Assembly: GCF_001730315.1 (NCBI RefSeq)
Contig: NZ_MIKC01000003.1
Coordinates: 79,451-143,450 of the forward strand
Length of the DNA: 64,000 bases
Direction of reading: 5' to 3'
DNA from: Enterococcus ureilyticus
GTDB lineage: Bacteria; Bacillota; Bacilli; Lactobacillales; Enterococcaceae
A model generated the notes under the pieces. The model was not told the DNA's origin. It searched no databases and worked only from the letters and a program-made list of their open reading frames with translations. Position 1 is the stretch's first letter. Each line of letters begins with the position of its first letter. The position numbers and the translations under genes are program-made. This document shows, piece by piece, positions 7,717 through 16,079 of the stretch.

Positions 7717-9447
7717 TTGAAATTGATGTGGCGTTACACGATGAGATATAAAAAATTATTATTTTTAGATTTCATTTGTGTGTTTGGATTTATATTGATA
7801 GAACTTGGTTTACCAACGATTTTAGCACGAATGATCGATGTTGGGATCAAAAACAATGATTACAATTATGTAAAGCAGCAAGGTTTGTTGATGATAGGAA
7901 TCACTGTTGTCGGTGTAGCAATGAATATTATGTTGGGCTATTTTGGCGCACGCATGACAACAAATATTGTTCGTGATATTCGTGATGATTTATTTGAAAA
8001 AGTACAGACTTTTTCCCATCGTGAATATGAAACGATCGGTGTATCATCATTGATCACCAGAACAACCAATGATGCATATCAAATCATGTTGTTTATGGGG
8101 AATATTTTGCGAATCGGTTTCATGACACCAATGATGTTTTTTGTCAGCTTATACATGGTCATGCGGACGAGTCCGTCCTTAGGTTGGTTTGTTTTAGGGG
8201 CCTTGCCATTTCTTTTGGCAGCAGTGGTATTAATTGCTAAGATATCAGAACCTCTATCAAACAAGCAGCAAAAAAACTTAGATGGGATCAACGGAATTTT
8301 AAGAGAGAATCTTTCTGGATTAAGAGTAATCCGTGCGTTTGTTAATGAGAAATTTGAAGAAAGTCGCTTTAGTAAAGTCAATGAAGAGTATACTAAAAGC
8401 TCTAAGAGCCTTTTTCGCTTGATGGCAGCGGCTCAACCAGGCTTCTTCTTCCTCTTTAATATCGTGATGGTATTGATTATCTGGAATGGGGCACTCCAAA
8501 TCGATCAAGGCAGTTTATTAGTGGGTGACTTGATAGCATTTATTGAATACATTTTCCATGCACTATTTTCATTTATGTTATTTGCTAGTGTTTTCATGAT
8601 GTATCCTCGTGCAGCCGTTTCTGCTCGCCGAATTCAAGAAGCCTTTGATATGGAGCCTGTGATTCGTGAAAATGAAGCAGGTATAACTGAAACAGAAACA
8701 AAAGGCTATTTAGAATTTAAAAATGTAACATTTGCTTATCCAGGGCATTCAGAAAGCCCAGTAATTCGAAATGTCAGCTTTACAGCATCTCCTGGTGAAA
8801 CAGTAGCTTTTATTGGTAGTACAGGGAGCGGAAAATCAACATTGATCCAACTGATCCCTCGCTTCTATGATGTTTCAGAAGGCCAAGTTTTGTTGGACGG
8901 GGTAGATGTTCGTGACTATAAACTAAGTACTTTACGTGAAAAAATCGGTTATATTCCGCAAAAAGCGTTGCTATTTACTGGAACGATTGCAGAAAATATG
9001 CGTTATGGTAAAGAAGATGCTACGATTGAAGAGATGGAACAAGCAGCGGATATTGCTCAGGCAACGGAATTTATTTCACAAAAGCCTGAAGGATATGACG
9101 AGCTTCTTTCAGAAGGCGGAGCAAACTTTTCTGGTGGACAAAAACAACGGTTGGCGATTGCTAGAGCTGTCATCCGTCGCCCGGAAGTTTATATTTTTGA
9201 TGATAGCTTTTCAGCACTAGATTACCAAACTGATGCGAATTTACGAGCTCGTTTGAAAAAGGAAACAACAGAATCAACTGTTTTGATCGTTGCTCAACGT
9301 GTTGGAACAATTATGCATGCGGATAAAATCATAGTCTTGAACGAAGGCGATGTTGTTGGTATCGGTACCCACCGCGAATTACTTGAGAATTGTCCTATCT
9401 ATTATGATATTGCCGCTTCTCAATTGTCAGAGGAGGAATTAGCATGA
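7717..9447 (+). CDS. efrA: Heterodimeric multidrug ABC exporter subunit EfrA
   Basis: A 576-residue half-transporter: six-helix ABC exporter domain (about 1-300) followed by a nucleotide-binding domain. Walker A is GSTGSGKS (367-374) and the signature is FSGGQ (471-475). Walker B ends D495-D496, so the catalytic Glu is replaced by Asp, and the switch His is Gln527 (IVAQR). These changes mark the degenerate-site partner of asymmetric exporters such as EfrAB, LmrCD and TM287/288. The start is TTG 7717, with GGAG eight bases upstream. The last 4 bp overlap efrB. The name rests on the paired architecture and on position near radC/csp, as I recall from E. faecalis. Confidence 0.88.
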   Translation: MKLMWRYTMRYKKLLFLDFICVFGFILIELGLPTILARMIDVGIKNNDYNYVKQQGLLMIGITVVGVAMNIMLGYFGARMTTNIVRDIRDDLFEKVQTFSHREYETIGVSSLITRTTNDAYQIMLFMGNILRIGFMTPMMFFVSLYMVMRTSPSLGWFVLGALPFLLAAVVLIAKISEPLSNKQQKNLDGINGILRENLSGLRVIRAFVNEKFEESRFSKVNEEYTKSSKSLFRLMAAAQPGFFFLFNIVMVLIIWNGALQIDQGSLLVGDLIAFIEYIFHALFSFMLFASVFMMYPRAAVSARRIQEAFDMEPVIRENEAGITETETKGYLEFKNVTFAYPGHSESPVIRNVSFTASPGETVAFIGSTGSGKSTLIQLIPRFYDVSEGQVLLDGVDVRDYKLSTLREKIGYIPQKALLFTGTIAENMRYGKEDATIEEMEQAADIAQATEFISQKPEGYDELLSEGGANFSGGQKQRLAIARAVIRRPEVYIFDDSFSALDYQTDANLRARLKKETTESTVLIVAQRVGTIMHADKIIVLNEGDVVGIGTHRELLENCPIYYDIAASQLSEEELA

Positions 9448-11210
9448 AAAACGCACTTTCTTCCATTAGACGTTTAGGTAAGTATATCGATCCATATAAA
9501 GGAACGTTTATATTAGTGATTATCTTTACTGTTTTAACAGTTGCTTTTAATGCGGCTCTACCTTATGTTTCTGGACTTCCAATCACCGAGATTAGTAAGA
9601 ATGTGGCTGAAGGGACAGGACTAAATTATGCGTATATCATCCAGTGTTTGATTTGGATTTTAATTGTAGGGATCGGTTATTGTGTGGCACAATTTTTATC
9701 TGGTTATCTTATGGCCGCAGTCGTGCAGCATTCCATGCGTGATTTACGACGAGATATCGATGAAAAAATCAATCGTTTGCCGGTTTCTTATTTTGATAAA
9801 AATCAACAAGGAAATATTTTGTCTCGGGTGACTAATGACGTTGATGCAGTAAGTAATGCTATGCAGCAAAGTTTTATTAATATTGTTTCAGCTGTTTTAG
9901 GGATCGTAATGGCGATTGCAATGATGTTTTATATCAACTGGCTGATGGCATTGATTTCGATCGTGATGATTCCATTGTCGTTGTTTATTTCAAAAACGAT
10001 TGTTGGGTTTTCACAGAAATATTTCCAAGGCATGCAAAATGCACTTGGGAATCTAAATGGATATGTGCAAGAGAATATGACAGGGTTTAGTGTCTTAAAG
10101 CTTTATGGACGTGAGAAAGAAACGTTAGATGGTTTTAAAAAGGTCAATCATAACTTAAATAGCTTTGGCTTTAAAGCAACTTTTATTTCTGGATTGATGT
10201 TGCCTCTTGTACAAATGACCGCTTATGGTACCTATATTGGTATGGCTGTCTTGGGGAGTTATTATGTGATCACAGGAGTTATTGTCGTTGGACAGCTACA
10301 AGCATTTATTCAATATATTTGGCAGATCAGTCAACCGATGGGGAATATTACGCAGCTGTCCGCTGCACTTCAAAGTGCTTCTGCTGCGACGACACGTGTC
10401 TTTGAAATCTTAGATGAACCAGAAGAAGAGTTAAATGAGCACGATATTCCTTTACCAGAAAAAGTTCATGGTTCAGTTCAGTTTGATAATGTTAGCTTTA
10501 GTTATGATCCTAAAAAACCGTTGATCAGAAACTTAAATTTTGAAGTCAAAGCTGGTCAAACTGTGGCAATTGTTGGACCAACTGGCGCAGGGAAAACAAC
10601 ATTGATCAATCTATTGATGCGGTTTTACGATGTCAGTGATGGAGCAATCAAAATTGACGGAATCGATACGAAGAAAATGGATCGTAGTGACGTTCGCTCA
10701 GTCTTTGGCATGGTTTTACAAGATGCTTGGTTATATGAAGGGACGATCGCTGATAATATTCGTTTTGGTAAATTAGATGCGACTGATTATGAAGTGGTGG
10801 ATGCAGCCAAAACGGCGAATGTGGACCATTTTATCCGTACAATGCCAGATGGCTACGAGATGGAAATCAATTCTGAAGGAGATAACGTTTCTTTAGGACA
10901 AAAACAATTGTTGACCATTGCAAGAGCCGTGATTTCTGATCCAAGAATCTTGATTTTAGATGAGGCAACAAGTTCTGTTGACACGCGTTTAGAAGCGCTG
11001 ATTCAAAAAGCCATGGAACGTGTGATGGAAGGTCGTACAAGTTTTGTGATTGCTCATCGCTTGTCAACGATTCGTGAAGCTGATTTGATTCTTGTAATGA
11101 ATCAAGGAGCGATCATCGAAAAAGGAACGCATAATGAGCTATTAGAGCAAGGCGGCTTTTATGAAAAATTATACAATAGTCAATTTGCTGAAGACGGCGA
11201 TTATGATTAA
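9444..11210 (+). CDS. efrB: Heterodimeric multidrug ABC exporter subunit EfrB
   Basis: A 588-residue ABC exporter half with six membrane helices in the first 310 residues. Walker A is GPTGAGKT (378-385). Walker B ends D506-E507 with canonical Glu, and the switch His538 (IAHRLS) is present. The signature is SLGQK (483-487) instead of SGGQ. It therefore supplies the catalytically competent Walker motifs, while its altered signature faces the EfrA nucleotide to make the degenerate site. It exports drugs or dyes across the membrane together with EfrA. It is coupled to efrA by a 4-bp ATGA overlap and followed by a terminator. Confidence 0.9.
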   Translation: MKNALSSIRRLGKYIDPYKGTFILVIIFTVLTVAFNAALPYVSGLPITEISKNVAEGTGLNYAYIIQCLIWILIVGIGYCVAQFLSGYLMAAVVQHSMRDLRRDIDEKINRLPVSYFDKNQQGNILSRVTNDVDAVSNAMQQSFINIVSAVLGIVMAIAMMFYINWLMALISIVMIPLSLFISKTIVGFSQKYFQGMQNALGNLNGYVQENMTGFSVLKLYGREKETLDGFKKVNHNLNSFGFKATFISGLMLPLVQMTAYGTYIGMAVLGSYYVITGVIVVGQLQAFIQYIWQISQPMGNITQLSAALQSASAATTRVFEILDEPEEELNEHDIPLPEKVHGSVQFDNVSFSYDPKKPLIRNLNFEVKAGQTVAIVGPTGAGKTTLINLLMRFYDVSDGAIKIDGIDTKKMDRSDVRSVFGMVLQDAWLYEGTIADNIRFGKLDATDYEVVDAAKTANVDHFIRTMPDGYEMEINSEGDNVSLGQKQLLTIARAVISDPRILILDEATSSVDTRLEALIQKAMERVMEGRTSFVIAHRLSTIREADLILVMNQGAIIEKGTHNELLEQGGFYEKLYNSQFAEDGDYD

Positions 11211-11222
11211 AGATGAGCAAGG

Positions 11223-11250
11223 AAGACACCTAGTTTGGGTGTCTTTTTTT
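11223..11250 (+). terminator. efrAB terminator
   Basis: AAGACACC-tagttt-GGGTGTCTT followed by T7. Confidence 0.85.
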
Positions 11251-11337
11251 CATTAAATGACTATTCAAAAAAGCGAACTGATCTAATAAACGTTAGAAAT
11301 CTGTTATACTTATAGTCAATAAGAAGAGGTGAAATGT

Positions 11338-11829
11338 ATGACAAATGATTATTTTATTGCGCCAAGCGCCGACGTTTATGGCGACGTGAGGCTAGCAAAA
11401 GATACTAGTATTTGGTTTCAATCGGTGCTAAGAGGTGACAATAATTCAATTACGATTAATGCAGGAAGTAATGTTCAAGATAGCACTGTCATCCATGTTG
11501 ATAAGGATGCCCCAGTCGTTATTGGAGAGAATGTCACAATTGGTCATCATTGTATGCTCCATGGGTGCAAAATAGAAGATGGCGCATTAATTGGCATGAG
11601 CTCAACTATTTTAAATCGCGCAACTATCGGGAAAAATAGTTTAATCGGAGCAGGATCTTTAGTCACAGAAGGTACTGAAATTCCAGCGAATGTTTTAGCG
11701 TTTGGCCGACCTGCCAAAGTCATTCGCCCTTTAACAAGAGAAGAGCTTCGGAAAAATAAAGAAAATGCGCAACATTATGTTGAACGATCAAAAGAATTTG
11801 CAGCAGATCAGTATCCAAGGCTAACTTAA
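11338..11829 (+). CDS. Gamma-carbonic-anhydrase-like hexapeptide-repeat protein
   Basis: A 163-residue left-handed beta-helix protein of the YrdA/CaiE/gamma-CA group. The conserved R-G-D (VLRGDNNSI, near 33-41) and the metal-ligand histidines in VIHVD and GHHCMLHGC are present, so a metal site is expected; true carbonic anhydrase activity is unproven in this subgroup. The C-terminal helix (LTREELRKNKENAQHYVERSKEFA) is typical. The start is ATG 11338, with AGAGGTG seven bases upstream; a GTG at 11329 overlaps that site. It is probably trimeric and cytoplasmic. Confidence 0.87.
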   Translation: MTNDYFIAPSADVYGDVRLAKDTSIWFQSVLRGDNNSITINAGSNVQDSTVIHVDKDAPVVIGENVTIGHHCMLHGCKIEDGALIGMSSTILNRATIGKNSLIGAGSLVTEGTEIPANVLAFGRPAKVIRPLTREELRKNKENAQHYVERSKEFAADQYPRLT

Positions 11830-11982
11830 TAGTAAAACACCTAATAATGGATTAGTTATCAAGTCGATCAACGGCGGATTCACATTTAGTGTGTTGAACA
11901 ATTGCTCAGCACGTATCTTTCGAAAAAAATATAGTTAGGTGTTAGGCTTAGTATTATAATAAAAGAAAGAAGTGAAGAGTAG

Positions 11983-12345
11983 ATGTTTTTAAACGTCAGT
12001 GAGGAAGCACAGGTAAAATTGATGCCTTATCTTGAAGATAAGGCAATCATTGTATTGGATTTAGATGATGGTGTTGGCAAATATTCTAAAATGGGTGTTT
12101 GTTCACTCGATACTAGTTTTCGTCTATTGCTACTGGATCAACTACAAGATAAATCAGATTTTGGTTTGACTTTAGATTCAGATATTGGTGCAATCTATAT
12201 CAAGGATTACTCTAAACGCTATCTAGATGAAAAAATGACGCTGGAAATCGATCCACGTTTGCAAGTCTTTAAGCTAAAAAGTCCAAGTGGAGTCCTAGAC
12301 GGTAATGTTCCAATTGTAGATTTGCGACCAGAAAAAAGTAAATAA
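11983..12345 (+). CDS. HesB/IscA-fold protein of the Fe-S biosynthesis-like family
   Basis: A 120-residue protein with the pattern LDLDDGVGKYSKMGVCSLDTSFRLLLLD, then IYIKDYSKRYLDE and SGVLDGNVPIVDL. As I recall, this is annotated in lactic acid bacteria as an iron-sulphur cluster biosynthesis family member. It has a single Cys (in GVCSLD) and lacks the three-cysteine set of IscA, so cluster scaffolding in the IscA manner is unlikely. The start is ATG 11983 with AGAAGTGAAGAG upstream. It stands alone and is followed by a terminator. Confidence 0.65.
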   Translation: MFLNVSEEAQVKLMPYLEDKAIIVLDLDDGVGKYSKMGVCSLDTSFRLLLLDQLQDKSDFGLTLDSDIGAIYIKDYSKRYLDEKMTLEIDPRLQVFKLKSPSGVLDGNVPIVDLRPEKSK

Positions 12346-12349
12346 ATAA

Positions 12350-12395
12350 AAAAAGAACTGAGGCATAACTCTATGAGTTTTCCCTCAGTTCTTTA
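12350..12395. terminator. Terminator with CATAACTC-type loop
   Basis: AAAGAACTGAGG pairs with CCCTCAGTTCTTT around a CATAACTC..GAGTT inner arm. It can serve both the gene to its left and the minus-strand flavin reductase gene. Confidence 0.75.
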
Positions 12396-12442
12396 AATTT
12401 CGAACGAATCTCGGATCGATTCAACGTCTGTCCGAACCTCTA

Positions 12443-13063
12443 TTAATCTGGTCTTTTCAAGTCAAATAATCCGTCGATATGAGCATAGGTATTACCAGCT
12501 AAACGGGCAATTGGATTAAAGGCTTTAGGTAAAATATATTCAGTTTCTTTATCAAAAATCGCTTCATCAAAATAGAAATCTGTTATTTCTACAATAAACA
12601 AATCAGTAATAATTTGATCTTCGTGATTTTTGATAGGAACATACTGGTAGAGACGTGCTTCCATTCGAATCGGTGCTGCTTTGATGCCAGGAACAGCAAC
12701 TGATTTACTTGGTATCGTTGCTATCTTGTTGATAATGATTTCACTCTGATCAGCCTTCAAAGAGGCAGCTGTTTGATTCATCGACGCGACAACTTGATCA
12801 TTGACTAAATGAATCACAAGTTCTTTAGTCGCCAGAATATTTTGGGCGGTGTCTTTTATTTCGCCGTTTCTTCTAATAATTGATAATGTTACTAATGGGA
12901 TATCAGAAGCTGCAGCATTAAAAAAACTGAAAGGAGCAGCGTTGATCGTTTGAGTTTTATCATTCAATGTTGTGACCCATGCGATTGGGCGTGGAATGAT
13001 ACTGCCAGAAAGAAATTTATAGGCTTGTTTTGCTGATAAATTGTTTGTCGGGTAATGCAGCAT
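12443..13063 (-). CDS. Flavin reductase-like FMN-binding protein
   Basis: The product has 206 residues from ATG 13063, which has GGAGAAG seven bases upstream; the frame opens at 13081 but without a site. It matches the flavin-reductase-like split-barrel family (SIIPRPIAWVTTLN, then NAAPFSFFNAAASDIPLVTLSI), which binds FMN non-covalently. It lies 23 bp downstream of the ring-cleaving dioxygenase gene and probably shares its transcript. The pair suggests handling of quinone-like electrophiles or aromatic compounds; the electron acceptor is unknown. Confidence 0.85.
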   Translation of the reverse strand: MLHYPTNNLSAKQAYKFLSGSIIPRPIAWVTTLNDKTQTINAAPFSFFNAAASDIPLVTLSIIRRNGEIKDTAQNILATKELVIHLVNDQVVASMNQTAASLKADQSEIIINKIATIPSKSVAVPGIKAAPIRMEARLYQYVPIKNHEDQIITDLFIVEITDFYFDEAIFDKETEYILPKAFNPIARLAGNTYAHIDGLFDLKRPD

Positions 13064-13086
13064 TTTTCTTCTCCGATCCATTGTTT

Positions 13087-14058
13087 TTAACGTGCTTTAT
13101 TTGCATCAGAAGTATCAAAAGGACGTACAAATTCTTCGATTTCTTTGCGTTTTCCTTCTAAAAATGGTGGTAAAGCTAATTTTTCACCTGCAGCCTCGTA
13201 GGTTTCATCTTCTAAGAAACCAGGACCATCAGTTGCTAGTTCAAATAAAATATGCGGAGCAGCTCTGAAATAATCAGATTTGAAGTAGAAACGTTCAACA
13301 AATCCGGAATTAGGGAATTGAAGCTGATTGATTTTATCGATCCAAAAGCGCAAAGCTTCTTGATCTGCAACACGAAGAGCTAAGTGATGGACATTACCAA
13401 AGCCTTCTTGCGCATCAGGCAAATCATCACGATGTTCAACGATAATACTAGCACCATTGCCACCTTCTCCTACTTCAAATAAATGGAAACGACCTTCGGC
13501 ATCAATCAGCTTAAATCCTAAAACGCCTACTAAAACACGTTGCATATGGTCAAAATCTGCTACGGTTACAAAAACAGGTCCCAATCCAGTTAAGGCATGC
13601 TCAGCAGGAACATCTGTTTTTTTCCATGCCGTGCCACTAGCAACACCTTGATTGTTTTCATCTGAAACCAATTGATATCTTTGATTATCAAAATCTTCGA
13701 ATTCTAGATATTTCTTGCCGAAACGTTCTTGAATTTCGCCATGATCGATTTGATGTTCGTTAAAGCGGGTGACCCAGTAATCTAAAGAAGCATCATTTTT
13801 TACTCGGAACGATGTGTGAGAAATTGAGTTGGTTCCTTTAGTTCCTTTGGGAATCCCAGGGAAATCAAAAAATGTCATGTCTGTACCGGCAGAACCAAGG
13901 TCATCTGCAAAAAATAAATGATACGTTTCAATATCGTCTTGGTTAACAGTTTTTTTGATCAGTCGTAAACCTAGCAGATCAGTGAAAAAACGATAAATCT
14001 TTTCTGCACTTGATGTCATGGCTGTAACATGGTGAATTCCGCGAATTTGTGTATTCAT
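13087..14058 (-). CDS. VOC-family ring-cleaving dioxygenase (MhqO/LinE-like)
   Basis: A 323-residue protein made of two vicinal-oxygen-chelate modules (GIHHVTAMTS at 7-16; NVHHLALRV in the second half). The His residues of these strands and the Glu of ILFELATDGPGF are the expected metal ligands. Relatives in B. subtilis (MhqA/E/O) belong to hydroquinone and quinone detoxification regulons. It is the first gene of a two-gene minus-strand operon with the flavin reductase. A palindromic operator candidate lies 36 bp upstream of the start. The substrate is inferred from family only. Confidence 0.85.
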   Translation of the reverse strand: MNTQIRGIHHVTAMTSSAEKIYRFFTDLLGLRLIKKTVNQDDIETYHLFFADDLGSAGTDMTFFDFPGIPKGTKGTNSISHTSFRVKNDASLDYWVTRFNEHQIDHGEIQERFGKKYLEFEDFDNQRYQLVSDENNQGVASGTAWKKTDVPAEHALTGLGPVFVTVADFDHMQRVLVGVLGFKLIDAEGRFHLFEVGEGGNGASIIVEHRDDLPDAQEGFGNVHHLALRVADQEALRFWIDKINQLQFPNSGFVERFYFKSDYFRAAPHILFELATDGPGFLEDETYEAAGEKLALPPFLEGKRKEIEEFVRPFDTSDANKAR

Positions 14059-14094
14059 AATATAAAACCTCCGAATTGATAATTATTTTTATTT

Positions 14095-14113
14095 AACTTA
14101 CTAAAAGTAAGTT
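14095..14113. promoter_or_regulatory. Palindromic operator candidate for the dioxygenase operon
   Basis: AACTTACT (14095-14102) and AGTAAGTT (14106-14113) form a perfect 8-bp inverted repeat with a 3-bp centre, about 40 bp before the dioxygenase start. Size and place fit a MarR- or HxlR-type repressor site of the kind that controls quinone-responsive operons. Confidence 0.55.
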
Positions 14114-14225
14114 TACATCTAAACTAATAAATAAGCAACCTTTTTTACTTTTCCTAACTATTGATAGAAAGATTAAAGAGGAGTACTATAAGATTACGAA
14201 GCTGTTAAAGAAGGTAGGGAGAATA

Positions 14226-15095
14226 ATGGAAGAGAAAAAAACATTTCATGTCAATGGCTACATTGCATTGGTAGTATTGGTTATTTTACTTGTGATTGGT
14301 AGCTATTGTCTGTATATCGGGGTAATAGATGAACGCTTTAGTATGATCACGATCGGTATGGTGTTATGGGTGATTTCTGCGCTATTTTTAAGCTCGCTAA
14401 CGATCGTTAGTCCCAATCAAGCCAAAGCCATTTTATTTTTTGGACAATATCTCGGCACGATCAAGGATAATGGTTTATTCGTCACAACGCCATTAACACA
14501 AAAAATCAATGTTTCGTTAAAGGTACGCAACTTCAATAGTTCATTGTTAAAAGTAAATGATTCTGATGGTAACCCAGTTGAAATTTCTGCTGTGGTGGTA
14601 TTTAAAGTAGTTGATACAGCTAAAGCGTTGTTTGACGTTGATCGTTATCAAGATTTTGTAGAAATTCAAAGTGAAACTGCGATTCGTCACATTGCGACAC
14701 AATATCCATATGATACGTTTAATGAAGACGACCTCACTTTACGTGGCAATACCAATGAAGTTTCAGAAGAAATGGCAAAAGAACTTCAAGAACGCTTAGC
14801 AGCAGCTGGCGTTGAAGTGATCGAAACCCGTTTGAACCACCTTGCATATGCGACTGAAATTGCAAGTGCGATGTTGCAAAGACAACAAGCCAAAGCCATT
14901 CTATCTGCGCGGCAAATCATTGTTGAAGGTGCGGTATCTATGACTCAAATGGCGTTAGAACAAATTGAAGATGGACAGGAAATCAATTTCACAGACGATC
15001 GCAAAGTTCAATTGATTAATAATCTGCTAGTATCAATCATTACAGATAAAGGAACGCAGCCGATAATCAACACTGGAGATGTTCATGAACGATAA
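14226..15095 (+). CDS. SPFH/Band 7 domain membrane protein
   Basis: A 289-residue protein with two N-terminal membrane segments (about 11-31 and 39-58), then an SPFH domain (VSPNQAKAILFFGQYLGTIKDNGLFVTTPL, then VRNFNS and DGNPVEISAVVVFKV) and a helical tail. SPFH proteins form oligomeric assemblies on the membrane. The start is ATG 14226, with GGTAGGGAG upstream. An 11-codon reading frame overlaps its 3' end (15085-15120) and leads into the next phosphatase gene, so the region is compact and coupled. Confidence 0.88.
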   Translation: MEEKKTFHVNGYIALVVLVILLVIGSYCLYIGVIDERFSMITIGMVLWVISALFLSSLTIVSPNQAKAILFFGQYLGTIKDNGLFVTTPLTQKINVSLKVRNFNSSLLKVNDSDGNPVEISAVVVFKVVDTAKALFDVDRYQDFVEIQSETAIRHIATQYPYDTFNEDDLTLRGNTNEVSEEMAKELQERLAAAGVEVIETRLNHLAYATEIASAMLQRQQAKAILSARQIIVEGAVSMTQMALEQIEDGQEINFTDDRKVQLINNLLVSIITDKGTQPIINTGDVHER

Positions 15096-15120
15096 ACAAA
15101 AGAAAGTGAGCCTGGTATGA
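15085..15120 (+). pseudogene. 11-codon remnant ORF between SPFH and HAD genes
   Basis: ATG 15085 opens a frame reading MNDKQKKVSLV that stops at TGA 15118, inside the ATG of the next gene. In related Firmicutes the SPFH gene is, as I recall, followed by a short Arc-like DNA-binding protein beginning with a similar Lys-rich N terminus. This ORF looks like that gene after deletion of all but its first codons. It could equally be a coupling peptide with no product role. Confidence 0.3.
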
Positions 15121-15770
15121 GCTATAAAACGATTTTATTTGATTTGGATGGCACGATCACGGACTCTGGTGAAGGAATTATGCACTCTGTCGTTTATGCC
15201 TTAAAAAAAATGAAGGTAAAGATACCTGATCAAAAAGAATTATATTCGTTTATTGGTCCGCCATTAACTGATTCATTTAAACGACTCTATCATTTCGATG
15301 ACCTAAAAGCGAGCTTGGCAGTGGAGTATTATCGTGACTATTATCAAAAACAGGGAATCTATGAAAATCACGTATATGCAGGAATTTCTGAATTATTGAT
15401 TAACTTGAAAGCTGCTGGCTGCACTCTTTATATTGCAACATCTAAACCAGAGATTTATGCTAAACAAATTTTGACTCATTTTGATTTAAGCAGTTATTTC
15501 GATGGAATTTATGGCGCAAGTTTGGATGGCGGACGGTCAAGAAAAGGAGATGTTATTCAGTATGCACTAAAGAAGTCTGCAATTACTCACTTTGAAGAGA
15601 CACTGATGGTTGGTGATCGCAGTCACGATATAATTGGGGCTAAAGAGAATAGACTAACTAGTATTGGTGTGTTGTATGGCTTCGGTGACCAAGCTGAGTT
15701 GGAACTTGCAGGTGCTGATTATATTGTTGAAACCCCTAAAGAGATTGAGAAAATAATTATAAACAATTAA
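15117..15770 (+). CDS. HAD-family phosphatase (Gph/PpaX-like)
   Basis: A 217-residue HAD subfamily IA protein. Motif I is FDLDGTITDSGEG (8-20), with nucleophile Asp and general acid Asp. Motif II is IATSK, motif III is the Lys of SRKGD, and motif IV is MVGDRSHDIIGAKEN. A helical cap follows motif I. It resembles phosphoglycolate phosphatase and pyrophosphatase PpaX; the substrate is not determinable. The start ATG overlaps the stop of the 11-codon ORF, and its ribosome site (AAAGTGAG) is weak, so it is likely translated by coupling. Confidence 0.88.
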   Translation: MSYKTILFDLDGTITDSGEGIMHSVVYALKKMKVKIPDQKELYSFIGPPLTDSFKRLYHFDDLKASLAVEYYRDYYQKQGIYENHVYAGISELLINLKAAGCTLYIATSKPEIYAKQILTHFDLSSYFDGIYGASLDGGRSRKGDVIQYALKKSAITHFEETLMVGDRSHDIIGAKENRLTSIGVLYGFGDQAELELAGADYIVETPKEIEKIIINN

Positions 15771-15774
15771 TGAC

Positions 15775-15863
15775 AAAAGAGCGTTATGAGACTAAATGAA
15801 CAGTATGACAGAAGCAATTTTTCTGTAACATGCTACTGTTTGATTCTCAAAACGCTCTTTTTT
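15775..15863 (+). terminator. Long branched terminator after the HAD gene
   Basis: The outer stem AAAAGAGCGTT-aTGAGA pairs with TCTCAa-AACGCTCTTTT, and an inner AACAGTA/TACTGTT stem fills the loop. A T run follows. The rest of the 309-bp gap up to 16079 is AT-rich; the only further signal is a TATAAT at 16042-16047 without a good -35, presumably the nox promoter. Confidence 0.8.
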
Positions 15864-16079
15864 AAAATTATTCATTACTCCTTTGATAATCTGGGTAAAG
15901 TCTAATCAATCCATGAAAGAAACATATTCAACTATTATAAAACAATAAGCCTTTTTTTATTATTTGGTGAAAATGATGAGGTATTCTCAAATATTTTAAT
16001 GAAATGCTTATAAATTGATAAAAAAAAACCCTTTCTTCGGTTATAATTAAGTTCAATAAATCACATGAAGGAGAGTCTT

